Shown here piece by piece: positions 26,289 through 34,621 of a stretch of DNA of 64,000 bases. This DNA comes from Proteobacteria bacterium ST_bin11 (lineage in GTDB: Bacteria; Pseudomonadota; Gammaproteobacteria; Methylococcales; Methylomonadaceae), in the NCBI GenBank assembly GCA_002083615.1, contig MSXO01000002.1, forward strand, positions 189,086 to 253,085, given 5' to 3'. The position numbers and the translations under genes are program-made. Every line of letters starts with the position of its first letter. Within the stretch, counting starts at the first letter, position 1. The notes beneath the pieces were generated by a model. The model had not been told where the DNA came from. It worked only from the letters and a program-made list of their open reading frames with translations, and made no database searches.

Positions 26289-26858
26289 TCAATAACCCTG
26301 CTGTTATCTTCGCGATTGCACTGCGACTGCGTTTGACGGTAACGGTCAAACGAAAGCGCAGCCACTGGTTAATGTTTGATCGAAAAAGACAGCGTTTGAC
26401 GAATCAAGACGTTCTGGCCTTTAGCGCCGTCTGGTTTCTTTAGGGAGCAATGCCGGTTGTTTCTTGATTTCGTTATTGATTTTTTGCGATTTATTCATGA
26501 TGTCGGCTCCAGGGTGGGTGCTGATTTTTTCAGACAAACCATCCCAATAATGCCAGTATCTCAGTGCATAGCAACGACTCTAAACAAGCCGGCAGCAAAC
26601 TAATACAGCTATGCGGTGCAACGACTTGCCCCGGTTTGGGTGTGTAGGGTTTTTTGGTCGGTAGCGCCTCCTAAGCGCAAAACGGTAATTAGACCTAGAC
26701 ACGCTTGATTTTGGTGCTTGCTAGTCTAGAAACCCAGTGAAAACAGAAGACCGGCGTCCGGCGGGCGCGAGAATGACAATTTCTTGGAAGTTCGCCATAA
26801 TCGAGGAACGCGCGGTTTTTATCCTTAAATCTTTCCGGAGCTTTCGCCCTTTCAAGCT
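26289..26858. other. 570-bp gap between light regulator and DUF4239 gene
   Basis: Just downstream of the regulator, GTTTGAC and GTCAAAC (about 26332-26352) form a 7-bp stem with flanking complementarity (CTGCG and CGCAG). This is a possible transcription end, but without a T-run. A very small minus-strand reading frame is at 26421-26498. The remainder up to the DUF4239 start shows no coding signal that I can support. Confidence 0.5.
26421..26498 (-). CDS. Possible 25-residue basic peptide
   Basis: A very short frame starts at an ATG with GGAG about nine bases upstream on the minus strand and encodes a 25-residue peptide: lysine-rich N-terminal half, KKQPALLPKETRRR at the end. The composition (Lys/Asn then Pro-Leu-Leu, ending in basic residues) resembles small basic proteins often found in gammaproteobacterial genomes. 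At this length chance cannot be excluded. No partner is evident. Confidence 0.25.
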   Translation of the reverse strand: MNKSQKINNEIKKQPALLPKETRRR

Positions 26859-27659
26859 ATGAACGAGATTACTTACGACATTGATAGTTTAGTGATCGCC
26901 GGCGTACTGCTGGGGTCCATGGCGGTCACAATTGAGGTGGGTTATCGCTTGGGTTTACGGATTAAGCCCAAGGTAGACGAGGATTTCAAAGCCCATGTGA
27001 ATGCCACTTCCGGGTCTTTACTCGGTATTCTGGCATTGTTGCTGGGGTTCACGTTCTCGCTGGCCTTACAGCGTTATGACAGTCGCAGCGAGGCGGTCGT
27101 TGACGAAGCCAACGCCATTGGCACCGCCTACTTGCGCGCGCAGTTATTGCCGACAGGGGTGCGTGAAGAAGTAATGCGCTTGACGCGCGACTATTTGGAT
27201 TTGCGGGTGAGGACCGGCTACGTCGATCTAACCCAGCATGGGCAGCGGGAAGCCCTAATCGCGGAGGCCGGACGTATGCAAACAAAACTTTGGGATTACG
27301 CCCGGCAAGCTAATGAACAGGCGCCGAGTCCGGTGACCACTGGTTTGTTTATACCTGCCTTGAATGAGCTGATAGACAACTTTGGGAAGCGCGATGCAGA
27401 AGTGAAACGCCATGTGCCCGAATTAGTGCTGGCCTTGTTGTATATCACCTTTGTAATTAGCGGCGCCTTAGTCGGCTATACCAACGGTTTAGCCGGGCAT
27501 CGCACATCCTTCGTTACCTATGTGATGGTCTGGTTGATTGTGGTAATGGTGTTCATCATTCTGGATTTAGACCGGCCGTATCGCGGCATAATCCGGGTTA
27601 GTCAGCAGAGCATGATCGACTTGCAGACCACTATTCGCGACAGCGGAAGCCTAAGGTAG
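26859..27659 (+). CDS. DUF4239 (bestrophin-like) membrane protein
   Basis: A 266-residue protein with two N-terminal membrane helices (about 10-28 and 48-67, the latter GSLLGILALLLGFTFSLAL), a helical soluble middle, and two C-terminal helices (about 188-205 and 215-235, then LDLDRPYRG). This matches the DUF4239 family, described as bestrophin-related, so a channel role is possible but unproven. It stands alone, with the next gene 38 bp downstream on the same strand. Confidence 0.82.
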   Translation: MNEITYDIDSLVIAGVLLGSMAVTIEVGYRLGLRIKPKVDEDFKAHVNATSGSLLGILALLLGFTFSLALQRYDSRSEAVVDEANAIGTAYLRAQLLPTGVREEVMRLTRDYLDLRVRTGYVDLTQHGQREALIAEAGRMQTKLWDYARQANEQAPSPVTTGLFIPALNELIDNFGKRDAEVKRHVPELVLALLYITFVISGALVGYTNGLAGHRTSFVTYVMVWLIVVMVFIILDLDRPYRGIIRVSQQSMIDLQTTIRDSGSLR

Positions 27660-27697
27660 TGGGCATTTGCGCTTTTTAACCAGCGGAGAATTTCGCC

Positions 27698-28231
27698 ATG
27701 TTGAACATTATCCTGATCTTCGTTGCTGTGGTCGCGCTGATTATTCTGGTTTTTGCCAGCAGACAGCCGGATACTTTTCAGGTTTCACGGTCCATCAGTA
27801 TGGCCGCGCCGCCGGCAACGGTTTTTACCCAAATTAACGATTTGCAGAACTGGCAGGCTTGGTCGCCTTGGGCCAAGCTAGACCCCAATGCTAAACACAG
27901 CTTTTCAGGGCCGCAAGCCGGCGCCGGCGCCAACATGAGTTGGGCCGGCAACAACAAAGTAGGCGAGGGTAGTATGACCATAGTCGAGAGTCTCCCGCAC
28001 GACTTGATCCGTTTAAAATTGGATTTTCTTAAACCCTTTAAAGCCAGCAACACCGCCGAGTTTAGCTTCAAATCCGCAGGGGAAAATACCATAGTGGTTT
28101 GGAGCATGTCCGGCAAAAATAACCCCATCGGTAAACTCATGAGCTTGATCATGAATTGCGACAAAGTGCTGGGCTGCCAGTTTGAACAGGGCTTATCGGC
28201 TATCAAACAGATAGTGGAAGAGGCCGGTTAG
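27698..28231 (+). CDS. SRPBCC/polyketide-cyclase family protein with N-terminal anchor
   Basis: A 177-residue protein. An N-terminal hydrophobic helix (residues 2-22, IILIFVAVVALIILVFASR) anchors a START-like domain beginning FQVSRSISMAAPPATVFTQI and containing LQNWQAWSPWAKLDP, a common signature of this family. Ligand and role are unknown. GGAG lies 11 bases before the ATG. It probably forms a unit with the DUF4239 gene 38 bp upstream. Confidence 0.85.
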   Translation: MLNIILIFVAVVALIILVFASRQPDTFQVSRSISMAAPPATVFTQINDLQNWQAWSPWAKLDPNAKHSFSGPQAGAGANMSWAGNNKVGEGSMTIVESLPHDLIRLKLDFLKPFKASNTAEFSFKSAGENTIVVWSMSGKNNPIGKLMSLIMNCDKVLGCQFEQGLSAIKQIVEEAG

Positions 28232-28288
28232 ATTGGATCGAACTTGGCACTAAATAGAGGCCAATAAGGCCGCATCGGCGATAACGCG

Positions 28289-28522
28289 CTAATCTTCGGT
28301 TTCTGCCCACGAACCCTGCAAATAAAGTGCCTCAACCTTCTGCCTTGCCCAGGGCGTCTTGCGCAAAAACTTCAGACTTGAGGTAATACTGGGATCTTTG
28401 GCGAAGCAATTGATGTCTATGCGTTCGGCCAATTCCTCCCAGCCGTATTTTTCCACCAAACGGGTCAACAGTGTTTCCAGGGTGATGCCGTGCAGTGGAT
28501 CTTGCCTGCCGGGTTTAGGCAT
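28289..28522 (-). CDS. VF530-family DNA-binding protein
   Basis: A 77-residue protein matching the VF530 (DUF2132) family. It has the signature DPLHGITLETLLTRLVEKYGWEEL, followed by INCFAKDPSITSSLKFLRKTPWAR and ending in LYL plus a short tail. Members are small double-stranded-DNA-binding proteins of unknown role. Its start lies within the end of the RRM protein gene (8-nt overlap), so the two are likely translated together. Confidence 0.9.
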   Translation of the reverse strand: MPKPGRQDPLHGITLETLLTRLVEKYGWEELAERIDINCFAKDPSITSSLKFLRKTPWARQKVEALYLQGSWAETED

Positions 28523-28778
28523 CAGCCGCTTCCCCCGGGTTGGTCTCGGCCTTTTTCACACGAATGCGATTGCCGTCCATTTCCAGACCGTTCAGGGTTT
28601 TGATAGCGGCCTTGGCTTCGCCGGCTTTGGGCATTTCCACAAAGCCGAAGCCTTTCGAGCTGTTGGTATCTTTGTCCATCACCAGTGAACAGGATTGCAC
28701 ACTGCCGTGTTCCGCGAACATGTCCCGCAATTCGGTTTCGGTGGTGGTGCGAGGAAGATTGCGTATCAGTAGTTTCAT
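28515..28778 (-). CDS. RRM-type RNA-binding protein
   Basis: An 87-residue single RNA recognition motif. RNP2 is LLIRNLP at residues 3-9 and RNP1 is SKGFGFVEM at about 45-53, with the usual beta-alpha-beta pattern up to GNRIRVKKAE. Bacterial proteins of this kind often respond to cold and act on RNA structure. It overlaps the downstream VF530 gene by 8 nt. Pairing a small RNA-binder with a small DNA-binder in one transcript is notable. Confidence 0.93.
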   Translation of the reverse strand: MKLLIRNLPRTTTETELRDMFAEHGSVQSCSLVMDKDTNSSKGFGFVEMPKAGEAKAAIKTLNGLEMDGNRIRVKKAETNPGEAADA

Positions 28779-29033
28779 GGATTGCCTTGTCTAGGTTTAG
28801 AGTTCGCAACTATACAACTTATCGGATTCGGCTTTTTTGCTAAATATCTGCTGTGCTGGGATCGATTTGGGTTTTGTTGGTTAAACGACAATCATTCGGC
28901 TAGCCAACCCGCAATGATACGCTCCGTTTTCACGTAAGCCTGACAATTAGCCGCGTGCCGCGGATTCATAAAGTGCTTGTTGCCGTGGTGCGATTATTGC
29001 TGCAATCTGGTTTTCCATCACCGGATAGATACT

Positions 29034-29441
29034 ATGCGCTACGAACCTTACCAAGAAGAATATGATGCGGCTCAATCCATGACCGATGCAGATCTGTTGG
29101 AATATTTTATGTATCGCATCGTGGAAATGGACGAAGTTTGGGGCTTGAAAGAAAGCCGGCAATGGATTTTACGGATGGTAGACGGCCATGAAACCTTACC
29201 GGTTTGGCCTTACCGGCGCTACGCCGACGAGGCGGCGGTCGGCGAGTGGGAAAACATGATCGGCATCGCGGAGACGCTGGATTTTTTTATGTATCAAATC
29301 TTAAACAAACTAACGGCACAAGGCGTGTTGGTGGAAATTATGCCCAGAAAAGCCGCCGCCGGCTGCCTGATCAGCCCGCAACGGTTGTTTAGTTTTCTGG
29401 AAGGGATGCGCGAATCGCGCGACTTTGTGCTGGACGATTAG
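29034..29441 (+). CDS. DUF2750 family protein
   Basis: A 135-residue cytosolic protein with the DUF2750 pattern (VWGLKESRQWILRMVDG, VWPYRRYADEA, LDFFMYQILNKL). The frame is open from 28977, but the ATG at 29034 (MRYEPYQEEYDAAQS) gives the expected family N-terminus, and the extension looks non-coding. Function unknown. It stands alone, followed by a 148-bp gap to copA. Confidence 0.78.
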   Translation: MRYEPYQEEYDAAQSMTDADLLEYFMYRIVEMDEVWGLKESRQWILRMVDGHETLPVWPYRRYADEAAVGEWENMIGIAETLDFFMYQILNKLTAQGVLVEIMPRKAAAGCLISPQRLFSFLEGMRESRDFVLDD

Positions 29442-29560
29442 CGCTGTCGCTTGCAGCAAATCCATTTCGGCAACGTGCTATTGGCGTCGATTGAATAGTC
29501 ACCCGCTAAAACCGCGTGGGTGCGCAGTCCAGCCCCGAGCTGTTTAAAATGTTAGAGTAA

Positions 29561-29586
29561 ACCCCTAATAATCTGTCATTAGGGGT
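29561..29586 (+). promoter_or_regulatory. Perfect hairpin covering the copA ribosome-binding site
   Basis: ACCCCTAAT (29561-29569) pairs perfectly with ATTAGGGGT (29578-29586) across an 8-nt loop. The right arm contains the only Shine-Dalgarno-like stretch (AGGGG) before the copA ATG at 29590. In RNA the hairpin would hide the ribosome site. As DNA it is a 26-bp dyad that could bind a regulator such as a copper sensor. Confidence 0.6.
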
Positions 29587-29589
29587 GTT

Positions 29590-31290
29590 ATGCAATATTG
29601 GGATTTCTCCCACGCTAGATTTGCTGCGGCTTATCTGCTGCTCGTAAACCTGTTGCCCGGCGTAACGCAGGCCGACGTCTATCGGCTATCGATCTCGGAA
29701 AAATCAATCAATCTGATTGGCGAGACCCAACAAGCAGTGCTTGCCGACGCAGCCTTGCCGGCACCTACCCTACATTGGCGAGAAGGCGAGGACGTTACTC
29801 TGCATGTCAGCAATCAGCTTGCAGAGCAAACCTCGATACATTGGCACGGCATCATCCTGCCTTACCAAATGGACGGTGTGCCCGGCATCAGTTTTGATGG
29901 CATAGCACCCGGCCAGACCTTTACCTATCAATTCAAAGTCAAACAAAGCGGCACCTATTGGTATCACGGCCATTCCGGCATGCAAGAGCAGCAGGGTTTG
30001 TTCGGTGCGCTGATCATTGCCCCGCAACAAGAGCGGCTAACGGTAGATCGCGATTACGTGGTGATGCTATCCGATTGGCCGCGCGCCGACCCGATGCGTA
30101 CCATGGCCCGTTTGAAAAAGCAAAGCGACTACTACAACTATCAGAAGCGCACGGTCGGCGATTTTTTCGACGATATTCAGCGTATCGGCTTTTGGGAAAC
30201 CCTTAACGACCGGTTGGCTTGGGGCGAAATGCGCATGGTGCCCACCGATCTAGCCGATGTGACCGGCGCCAACTACCGTTTCTTAATCAACGGCCAAACG
30301 GCGGAAGCCAAACCGCTTTATCTATTTAAACCGGGCGAAACCGTGCGCTTGCGCTTTATCAACGCCTCGGCGATGACGCATTTTGATGTGCGTTTGCCGG
30401 GTCTGAAAATGACAGTGATTGCCGCCGACGGACAAACTGTAGAGCCGGTTGATGTGGCAGAATTTCGGATTGCGGTAGCCGAAACATACGATGTGTTGGT
30501 GCAGCCGCAAACCGATCAGGCTTACAGTATTTTTGCAGAAGCGATGGATCGTAGCGGTTATGCCAGTGCAACCCTTACGCCGCGAGCGGAATTACAAGCC
30601 CCGCTGCCGGCAATGCGGCCCATGACCTTATTGACTTTGGCCGACATGGGTGGCGAGCATGCCGGCCACGCCGCTCATCCAGCAGCAGTTCAGCCACTGG
30701 TCGGCGAGGAAGTTAGCCACGCGCACTCAGAGCATTCGACTGCGCCGGAACAGACGATGTCAGCGCATGCCCATCATCAGGCGATGGCTGCAGAGGCTAT
30801 GCCTGACGTCCACGGCAACCATCAGGGACCTAAAACCCTCGGCGAAGACCCGACTCAGCCTTTGAGTTATAGCCAATTAGTCGCCACACAACCCAATCAC
30901 TCGCTGGTGGGGTCGCCGGATCGGGAGATCAGACTGCGGTTAACCGGCAATATGCAACGCTATATTTGGTCGTTCGATGACACCAAATATGCTGACGCAG
31001 AACCGATAAGGGTCAATTTCGGCGAGCGGGTTCGCTTTACTTACATCAACGAAACCATGATGAATCATCCGATCCATATTCACGGCCTCTGGCAATATTT
31101 GGACAACGGTAACGGCATGTACAACCCGAAAAAACATGTGATCAACGTCAAGCCCGGCCAGACTGTGAGCGTGGATGTGCCAGCCGATGCGGAAGGCGAG
31201 TGGGCTTTTCATTGCCACTTGCTGTATCACATGGATACCGGCATGTTCCGTAAATTGATCGTGACCAAGGCGGAACATGAACATCCGTAA
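29590..31290 (+). CDS. copA: Multicopper oxidase CopA (copper resistance)
   Basis: A 566-residue periplasmic multicopper oxidase with a signal peptide (AAAYLLLVNLLPGVTQA, cleavage near residue 28). Copper motifs are in order: HWHG (84-87), YHGHSG (about 123-128), HPIHIHGLW, and FHCHLLYHMDTGM near the C-terminus. Between the second and third cupredoxin domains (about residues 355-425) lies a His/Met-rich insert that likely binds extra copper. It oxidises Cu(I) and sequesters copper in the periplasm. copB overlaps its end by 14 nt. Confidence 0.95.
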   Translation: MQYWDFSHARFAAAYLLLVNLLPGVTQADVYRLSISEKSINLIGETQQAVLADAALPAPTLHWREGEDVTLHVSNQLAEQTSIHWHGIILPYQMDGVPGISFDGIAPGQTFTYQFKVKQSGTYWYHGHSGMQEQQGLFGALIIAPQQERLTVDRDYVVMLSDWPRADPMRTMARLKKQSDYYNYQKRTVGDFFDDIQRIGFWETLNDRLAWGEMRMVPTDLADVTGANYRFLINGQTAEAKPLYLFKPGETVRLRFINASAMTHFDVRLPGLKMTVIAADGQTVEPVDVAEFRIAVAETYDVLVQPQTDQAYSIFAEAMDRSGYASATLTPRAELQAPLPAMRPMTLLTLADMGGEHAGHAAHPAAVQPLVGEEVSHAHSEHSTAPEQTMSAHAHHQAMAAEAMPDVHGNHQGPKTLGEDPTQPLSYSQLVATQPNHSLVGSPDREIRLRLTGNMQRYIWSFDDTKYADAEPIRVNFGERVRFTYINETMMNHPIHIHGLWQYLDNGNGMYNPKKHVINVKPGQTVSVDVPADAEGEWAFHCHLLYHMDTGMFRKLIVTKAEHEHP

Positions 31291-32050
31291 GACTTGGCTT
31301 TCTAAAATGCTCCGCAGATATGTCTGGGCCACCTTGCAGGCGCAGGGGGCTCGCGCGGGCAGTCGGCTGAATAGAAATTTAATGGTTACACCCACCCTGC
31401 TACTGGCCTTGCTTTGTTCCTGCGCCGCGGCACACGATGGCCCGATGATTTTCAATCATTTCCTAATAGATAGATTGGAATACGAGAGCAATCAAAACCT
31501 GCACATATTCAAATGGGACGTGCAAAACTGGACCGGCACCGACGAAAACAAGCTTTGGTTGAAGTCGGAAGGCGATTATTCCGCTGACCAGAACATCTTC
31601 GGTCGCGCCGATTTACAGGTCTTGTATAGCCGTAATATCGACCCGTATTGGGACTTTCAGATTGGGGCGAGACGCGCGATAGAACCAGAACGCACATTCG
31701 ATGCGGTCATCGGCTTTCAAGGCTTGGCGCCCTTTTTTATCGAAGTGGACAGTGCAATGTTCATTAACGAAAAAGGCAATGTGCTAGGGCGTTTGACCTT
31801 GGGTTACGAACTGCTGTTGACCCAGCGTTTAATCCTGCAACCACGCCTAGAAATAAATGTCGCGGCTGAGGATATACAAAACCGCGGGGTAAAAGCCGGC
31901 ATTACCGAATTTGAAACCGGTGTTCGCTTGCGTTACGAGATAGAACGCGAGTTTGCACCCTATTTGGGCATAGATTATGTTCAGGAAGAATCGCTGCGCG
32001 AACACCAACACAGCCTGCGCGGTGTAGTGGGTGTCCGGGTTTGGTATTGA
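31277..32050 (+). CDS. copB: Copper resistance outer-membrane protein CopB
   Basis: A 257-residue CopB. After the signal peptide the conserved domain runs LIDRLEYESNQNLHIFKWDVQNWTG through to VGVRVWY, with alternating strands expected for an outer-membrane barrel. The ATG at 31277 overlaps copA and follows AAGGCGGAAC. It would give a 36-residue charged lead before the hydrophobic core. The ATG at 31382 would give a normal signal peptide but has a poor ribosome site. CopB acts with CopA in copper tolerance. Confidence 0.9.
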   Translation: MNIRKTWLSKMLRRYVWATLQAQGARAGSRLNRNLMVTPTLLLALLCSCAAAHDGPMIFNHFLIDRLEYESNQNLHIFKWDVQNWTGTDENKLWLKSEGDYSADQNIFGRADLQVLYSRNIDPYWDFQIGARRAIEPERTFDAVIGFQGLAPFFIEVDSAMFINEKGNVLGRLTLGYELLLTQRLILQPRLEINVAAEDIQNRGVKAGITEFETGVRLRYEIEREFAPYLGIDYVQEESLREHQHSLRGVVGVRVWY

Positions 32051-32143
32051 GTCGGCCTGGCTCTGCCGAGAATCGGGAGATCAAATCCAACGTTTCAAGC
32101 CGACAAAGATGGGTAAAATATTGGGATTACGAGGAGACAAATT

Positions 32144-33199
32144 TTGAAACAATCTTTTTACGACTTAAATTATTCTGATTTAGAAGCGATTTTAAATCAG
32201 AATAATTTAAACCGCTCAGCTGCTGCGGTTCTGTTTAATTGGCATTATAAGAAAAAAGAAAAAGCGCAATGCAATGCTAACATTGCCAAATCCTCAGTGG
32301 CCTTTTTTGAACATAATTTCGACTTTTCTTTGCCTGAAATCGATACGGTTCATGAGTCAACAAAAGACAGAACCGTAAAATTTCTTTTTAAGCTTAGTGA
32401 CAAGCATAAAGTCGAAACCGTCCTGATTCCGTTTAATAAAAAATACTCTATTTGCCTTTCATCGCAAGTGGGCTGTGCAATGAATTGTTCTTTTTGTTTT
32501 ACCGGCGAACAGGGGCTTAAACGGAATTTAACGACCAGCGAAATCGTCGGCCAGTTTCTTCAAGCTTGGCATTGGTTGGCAACCAATCGGCCAGGTGAAG
32601 AGCGGATTTTGAATATCGTTTTTATGGGACAAGGCGAACCTTTACATAATTTTGATGCCGTTAAAAAAGCCTGTGAAATTTTTTTATCGCAACACGGCAC
32701 TTCAATCGGTGTTCAAAAAATTACGATTTCAACGGCAGGTTATATTCCCGGACTTAAACGGTGGAGCCAGGAAGTTCCGGGCGTTAATCTGGCATTGTCG
32801 CTGCATTCGCCCTTTGCAGAAAAGAGGAATGCGCTTATTCCTATCAATAAAAAATATCCGCTGGAAGAGGTGTTGAAATATATTGACACTATACCTTTAC
32901 ATAAGAAGCAATTTGTTACTTATGAATATATTCTGATTAAAGACTTTAACGATTCGCCGGATGATGCGGAGAAATTAGGCGAGATACTCGCAGGCAAAAG
33001 CGCTTATATTAACCTAATTCCTTTTAATGAGTTCCCAGGCGCGCGTTACCAGCAACCTGATTTGGATAAAGTTGAACGCTTTAAAGCTGTTTTAGATACG
33101 TTTAGAATCCCGACGTTAATAAGAGGCGCGAAAGGCGATGATGTATTGGCAGCATGCGGTCAACTCAATTCTAAAAATGAAAGAGTTGTTGACTATTAG
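32144..33199 (+). CDS. RlmN/Cfr-family radical SAM RNA methyltransferase
   Basis: A 351-residue RlmN-like enzyme. The N-terminal accessory domain (1-60, with LFNWHYKKK) precedes a radical SAM core with C111-x3-C115-x2-C118 for the [4Fe-4S] cluster. Both catalytic cysteines are in register: Cys104, seven before the cluster motif, and Cys338 in AACGQL. It should methylate C2 of an adenine such as A2503 of 23S rRNA or A37 of tRNA. The start is TTG with GAGGAG upstream. The gene is visibly AT-richer than its neighbours (many AAA, ATT, TTT codons), which suggests transfer. It may be a second RlmN, but I cannot see the rest of the genome. Confidence 0.88.
   Translation: MKQSFYDLNYSDLEAILNQNNLNRSAAAVLFNWHYKKKEKAQCNANIAKSSVAFFEHNFDFSLPEIDTVHESTKDRTVKFLFKLSDKHKVETVLIPFNKKYSICLSSQVGCAMNCSFCFTGEQGLKRNLTTSEIVGQFLQAWHWLATNRPGEERILNIVFMGQGEPLHNFDAVKKACEIFLSQHGTSIGVQKITISTAGYIPGLKRWSQEVPGVNLALSLHSPFAEKRNALIPINKKYPLEEVLKYIDTIPLHKKQFVTYEYILIKDFNDSPDDAEKLGEILAGKSAYINLIPFNEFPGARYQQPDLDKVERFKAVLDTFRIPTLIRGAKGDDVLAACGQLNSKNERVVDY
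32165..32210 (+). repeat. Perfect 18-bp inverted repeat in the first codons of the rlmN-like gene
   Basis: TTAAATTATTCTGATTTA (32165-32182) is followed after ten bases by its exact reverse complement (32193-32210). It covers codons 8 to 23, so the mRNA would form a long AU-rich hairpin just behind the start codon. This could modulate ribosome entry or early elongation. Confidence 0.9.
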
Positions 33200-33433
33200 T
33201 GAGCAGATTACAAACAGTCGACCGTAGGTTTTAATCGTAAATACGGATGTAACCTGACGTTAATCGGTTAAATAGACTCTGAGTAGAGCTCAACTATTGC
33301 GTCAGGATAGCCACATCAACTTTGCCCGGACCAGCCATATACTTCGGTTTCAGAGCGCAGCGGTGCGTTCAAGTCCGACGCACGGTCTCATCGGAATCAT
33401 TTTCTGCCCTGGCAATCAGGACCGTTTTATTGC

Positions 33434-33832
33434 CTATTTGACGATAGAGACTTCGATTTCTCTGGCGACATAGTCGTTGCCGATGTAGCTGCCAAATTGG
33501 CTCAAGGTGTTTATTTTAAAAATGGTGAGTGTTTTGTCGGCTTCGGTATAGGTCTGGCTGCTGCAGTTAATGCGCACCGAAAAGCCTTCAATATCGGTAA
33601 ACACCATCGCGGTTTGCGGGGTCAGGTTAGCGCAATTGCCGCCGCTGGCGATCCGGGCAATCGACCATTCGACGCCGGCCCGCGCGGCTTGGTAAGCCCT
33701 GGCCCCTTGCAAAGCATCAATTGAAGTGCTGATTTGCTGGCCGCTGAGCCTTACCATGTAAGTACCCAGCAACCCTAACACCACGAGGATAAACGTGGCC
33801 ATCACAATCGAGAAGCCGCGTTGTGCTTTCAA
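33434..33832 (-). CDS. mshP: MSHA biogenesis protein MshP
   Basis: A 132-residue MshP-like minor component. The short basic lead RGFSIVMATFILVVLGLLGTYMVR resembles a prepilin helix but lacks the Glu5 of true pilins, as usual for MshP. The family segment RAYQAARAGVEWSIARI follows. The start overlaps the mshO stop (ATGA). It is the last gene of the MSHA block, with nothing coding for 234 bp beyond. Confidence 0.88.
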   Translation of the reverse strand: MKAQRGFSIVMATFILVVLGLLGTYMVRLSGQQISTSIDALQGARAYQAARAGVEWSIARIASGGNCANLTPQTAMVFTDIEGFSVRINCSSQTYTEADKTLTIFKINTLSQFGSYIGNDYVAREIEVSIVK

Positions 33833-34620
33833 GGTGCATTATCCAAGTGGACTTGGCGAACCAAATGCAATGACTCTCCAGCACTGTCAGTCAAGGCGAT
33901 GGTTAAGGTCACCATTCCCGAGTGCGACGCGGTCGTCGAGCTGTAGTCGAAGTCGCAGCTACTGACATTATTGGCTTGCAGTTGCCCGGTTACGCCAGTC
34001 GGTGGATCAGATTGGGTGGCGTCAATATTGTAGGCGCTGTAGCGTAATAGAGTCCCCGCAACCAGATCGCAACGATAGGTCAGCGGCGTATCGACGATAA
34101 AAAACCGTTGTTCAGGCGATTGCAGCGGAAATTGCTTGGCAGCGCTTAAAATGAGTTGGTTAGTTGTGGAGCTACTGTCTAGGGTGGCGCGATTACTGCC
34201 GGCGTATGCATCGCTGGTGCCGCTACCCAGGTTGTAGATAACCAATTCACCGCTCGGCGGATTTTCCAAGTTGCCAATCACATCGAAGCGGTTATCGCTA
34301 GTCGTAAAGTCCAGAATATCGCCGCTACCGTCTGCGGCTAATTTGGCTCGATAGCGTCCCCCCTCGCTAATATGCAGCAGTTCCAGGGTCGTGCCGCCGC
34401 CGGTTACCCGGATGCTGTTGGGCAGAGCGCGGCGAATGTCGCGTTGCATCAGGCGAAGTGCTGATTCAGCGTTATCCACTAACGTGGTGCGGCGTTCCAA
34501 ATCGATGTAGCTTTTCACCGGCAGGGTAATAATATCGGTCGTTATTGTGGCCAGAATGCCGACAATCACCAGCACGGTAATGAGCTCGATTAAGGTAAAG
34601 CCTTGATTAGCGTGGTGCAT
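33829..34620 (-). CDS. mshO: MSHA minor pilin MshO
   Basis: A 263-residue pilin-like protein with the prepilin motif QGFTLIELITVLVIVGILA and the MshO continuation PVKSYIDLERRTTLVDNAESALRLMQRDIRRALPNS. It resembles GspJ in architecture and probably sits at the pilus tip. It is one base after mshD and overlaps mshP. Confidence 0.92.
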   Translation of the reverse strand: MHHANQGFTLIELITVLVIVGILATITTDIITLPVKSYIDLERRTTLVDNAESALRLMQRDIRRALPNSIRVTGGGTTLELLHISEGGRYRAKLAADGSGDILDFTTSDNRFDVIGNLENPPSGELVIYNLGSGTSDAYAGSNRATLDSSSTTNQLILSAAKQFPLQSPEQRFFIVDTPLTYRCDLVAGTLLRYSAYNIDATQSDPPTGVTGQLQANNVSSCDFDYSSTTASHSGMVTLTIALTDSAGESLHLVRQVHLDNAP

Positions 34621-34621
34621 T

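Noticed and set aside
33350..33410. tRNA-like T-arm (GTGCGTTCAAGTCCGACGCAC)
   Set aside because: The loop is too long for a T-arm and no acceptor, D or anticodon stems can be built around it.
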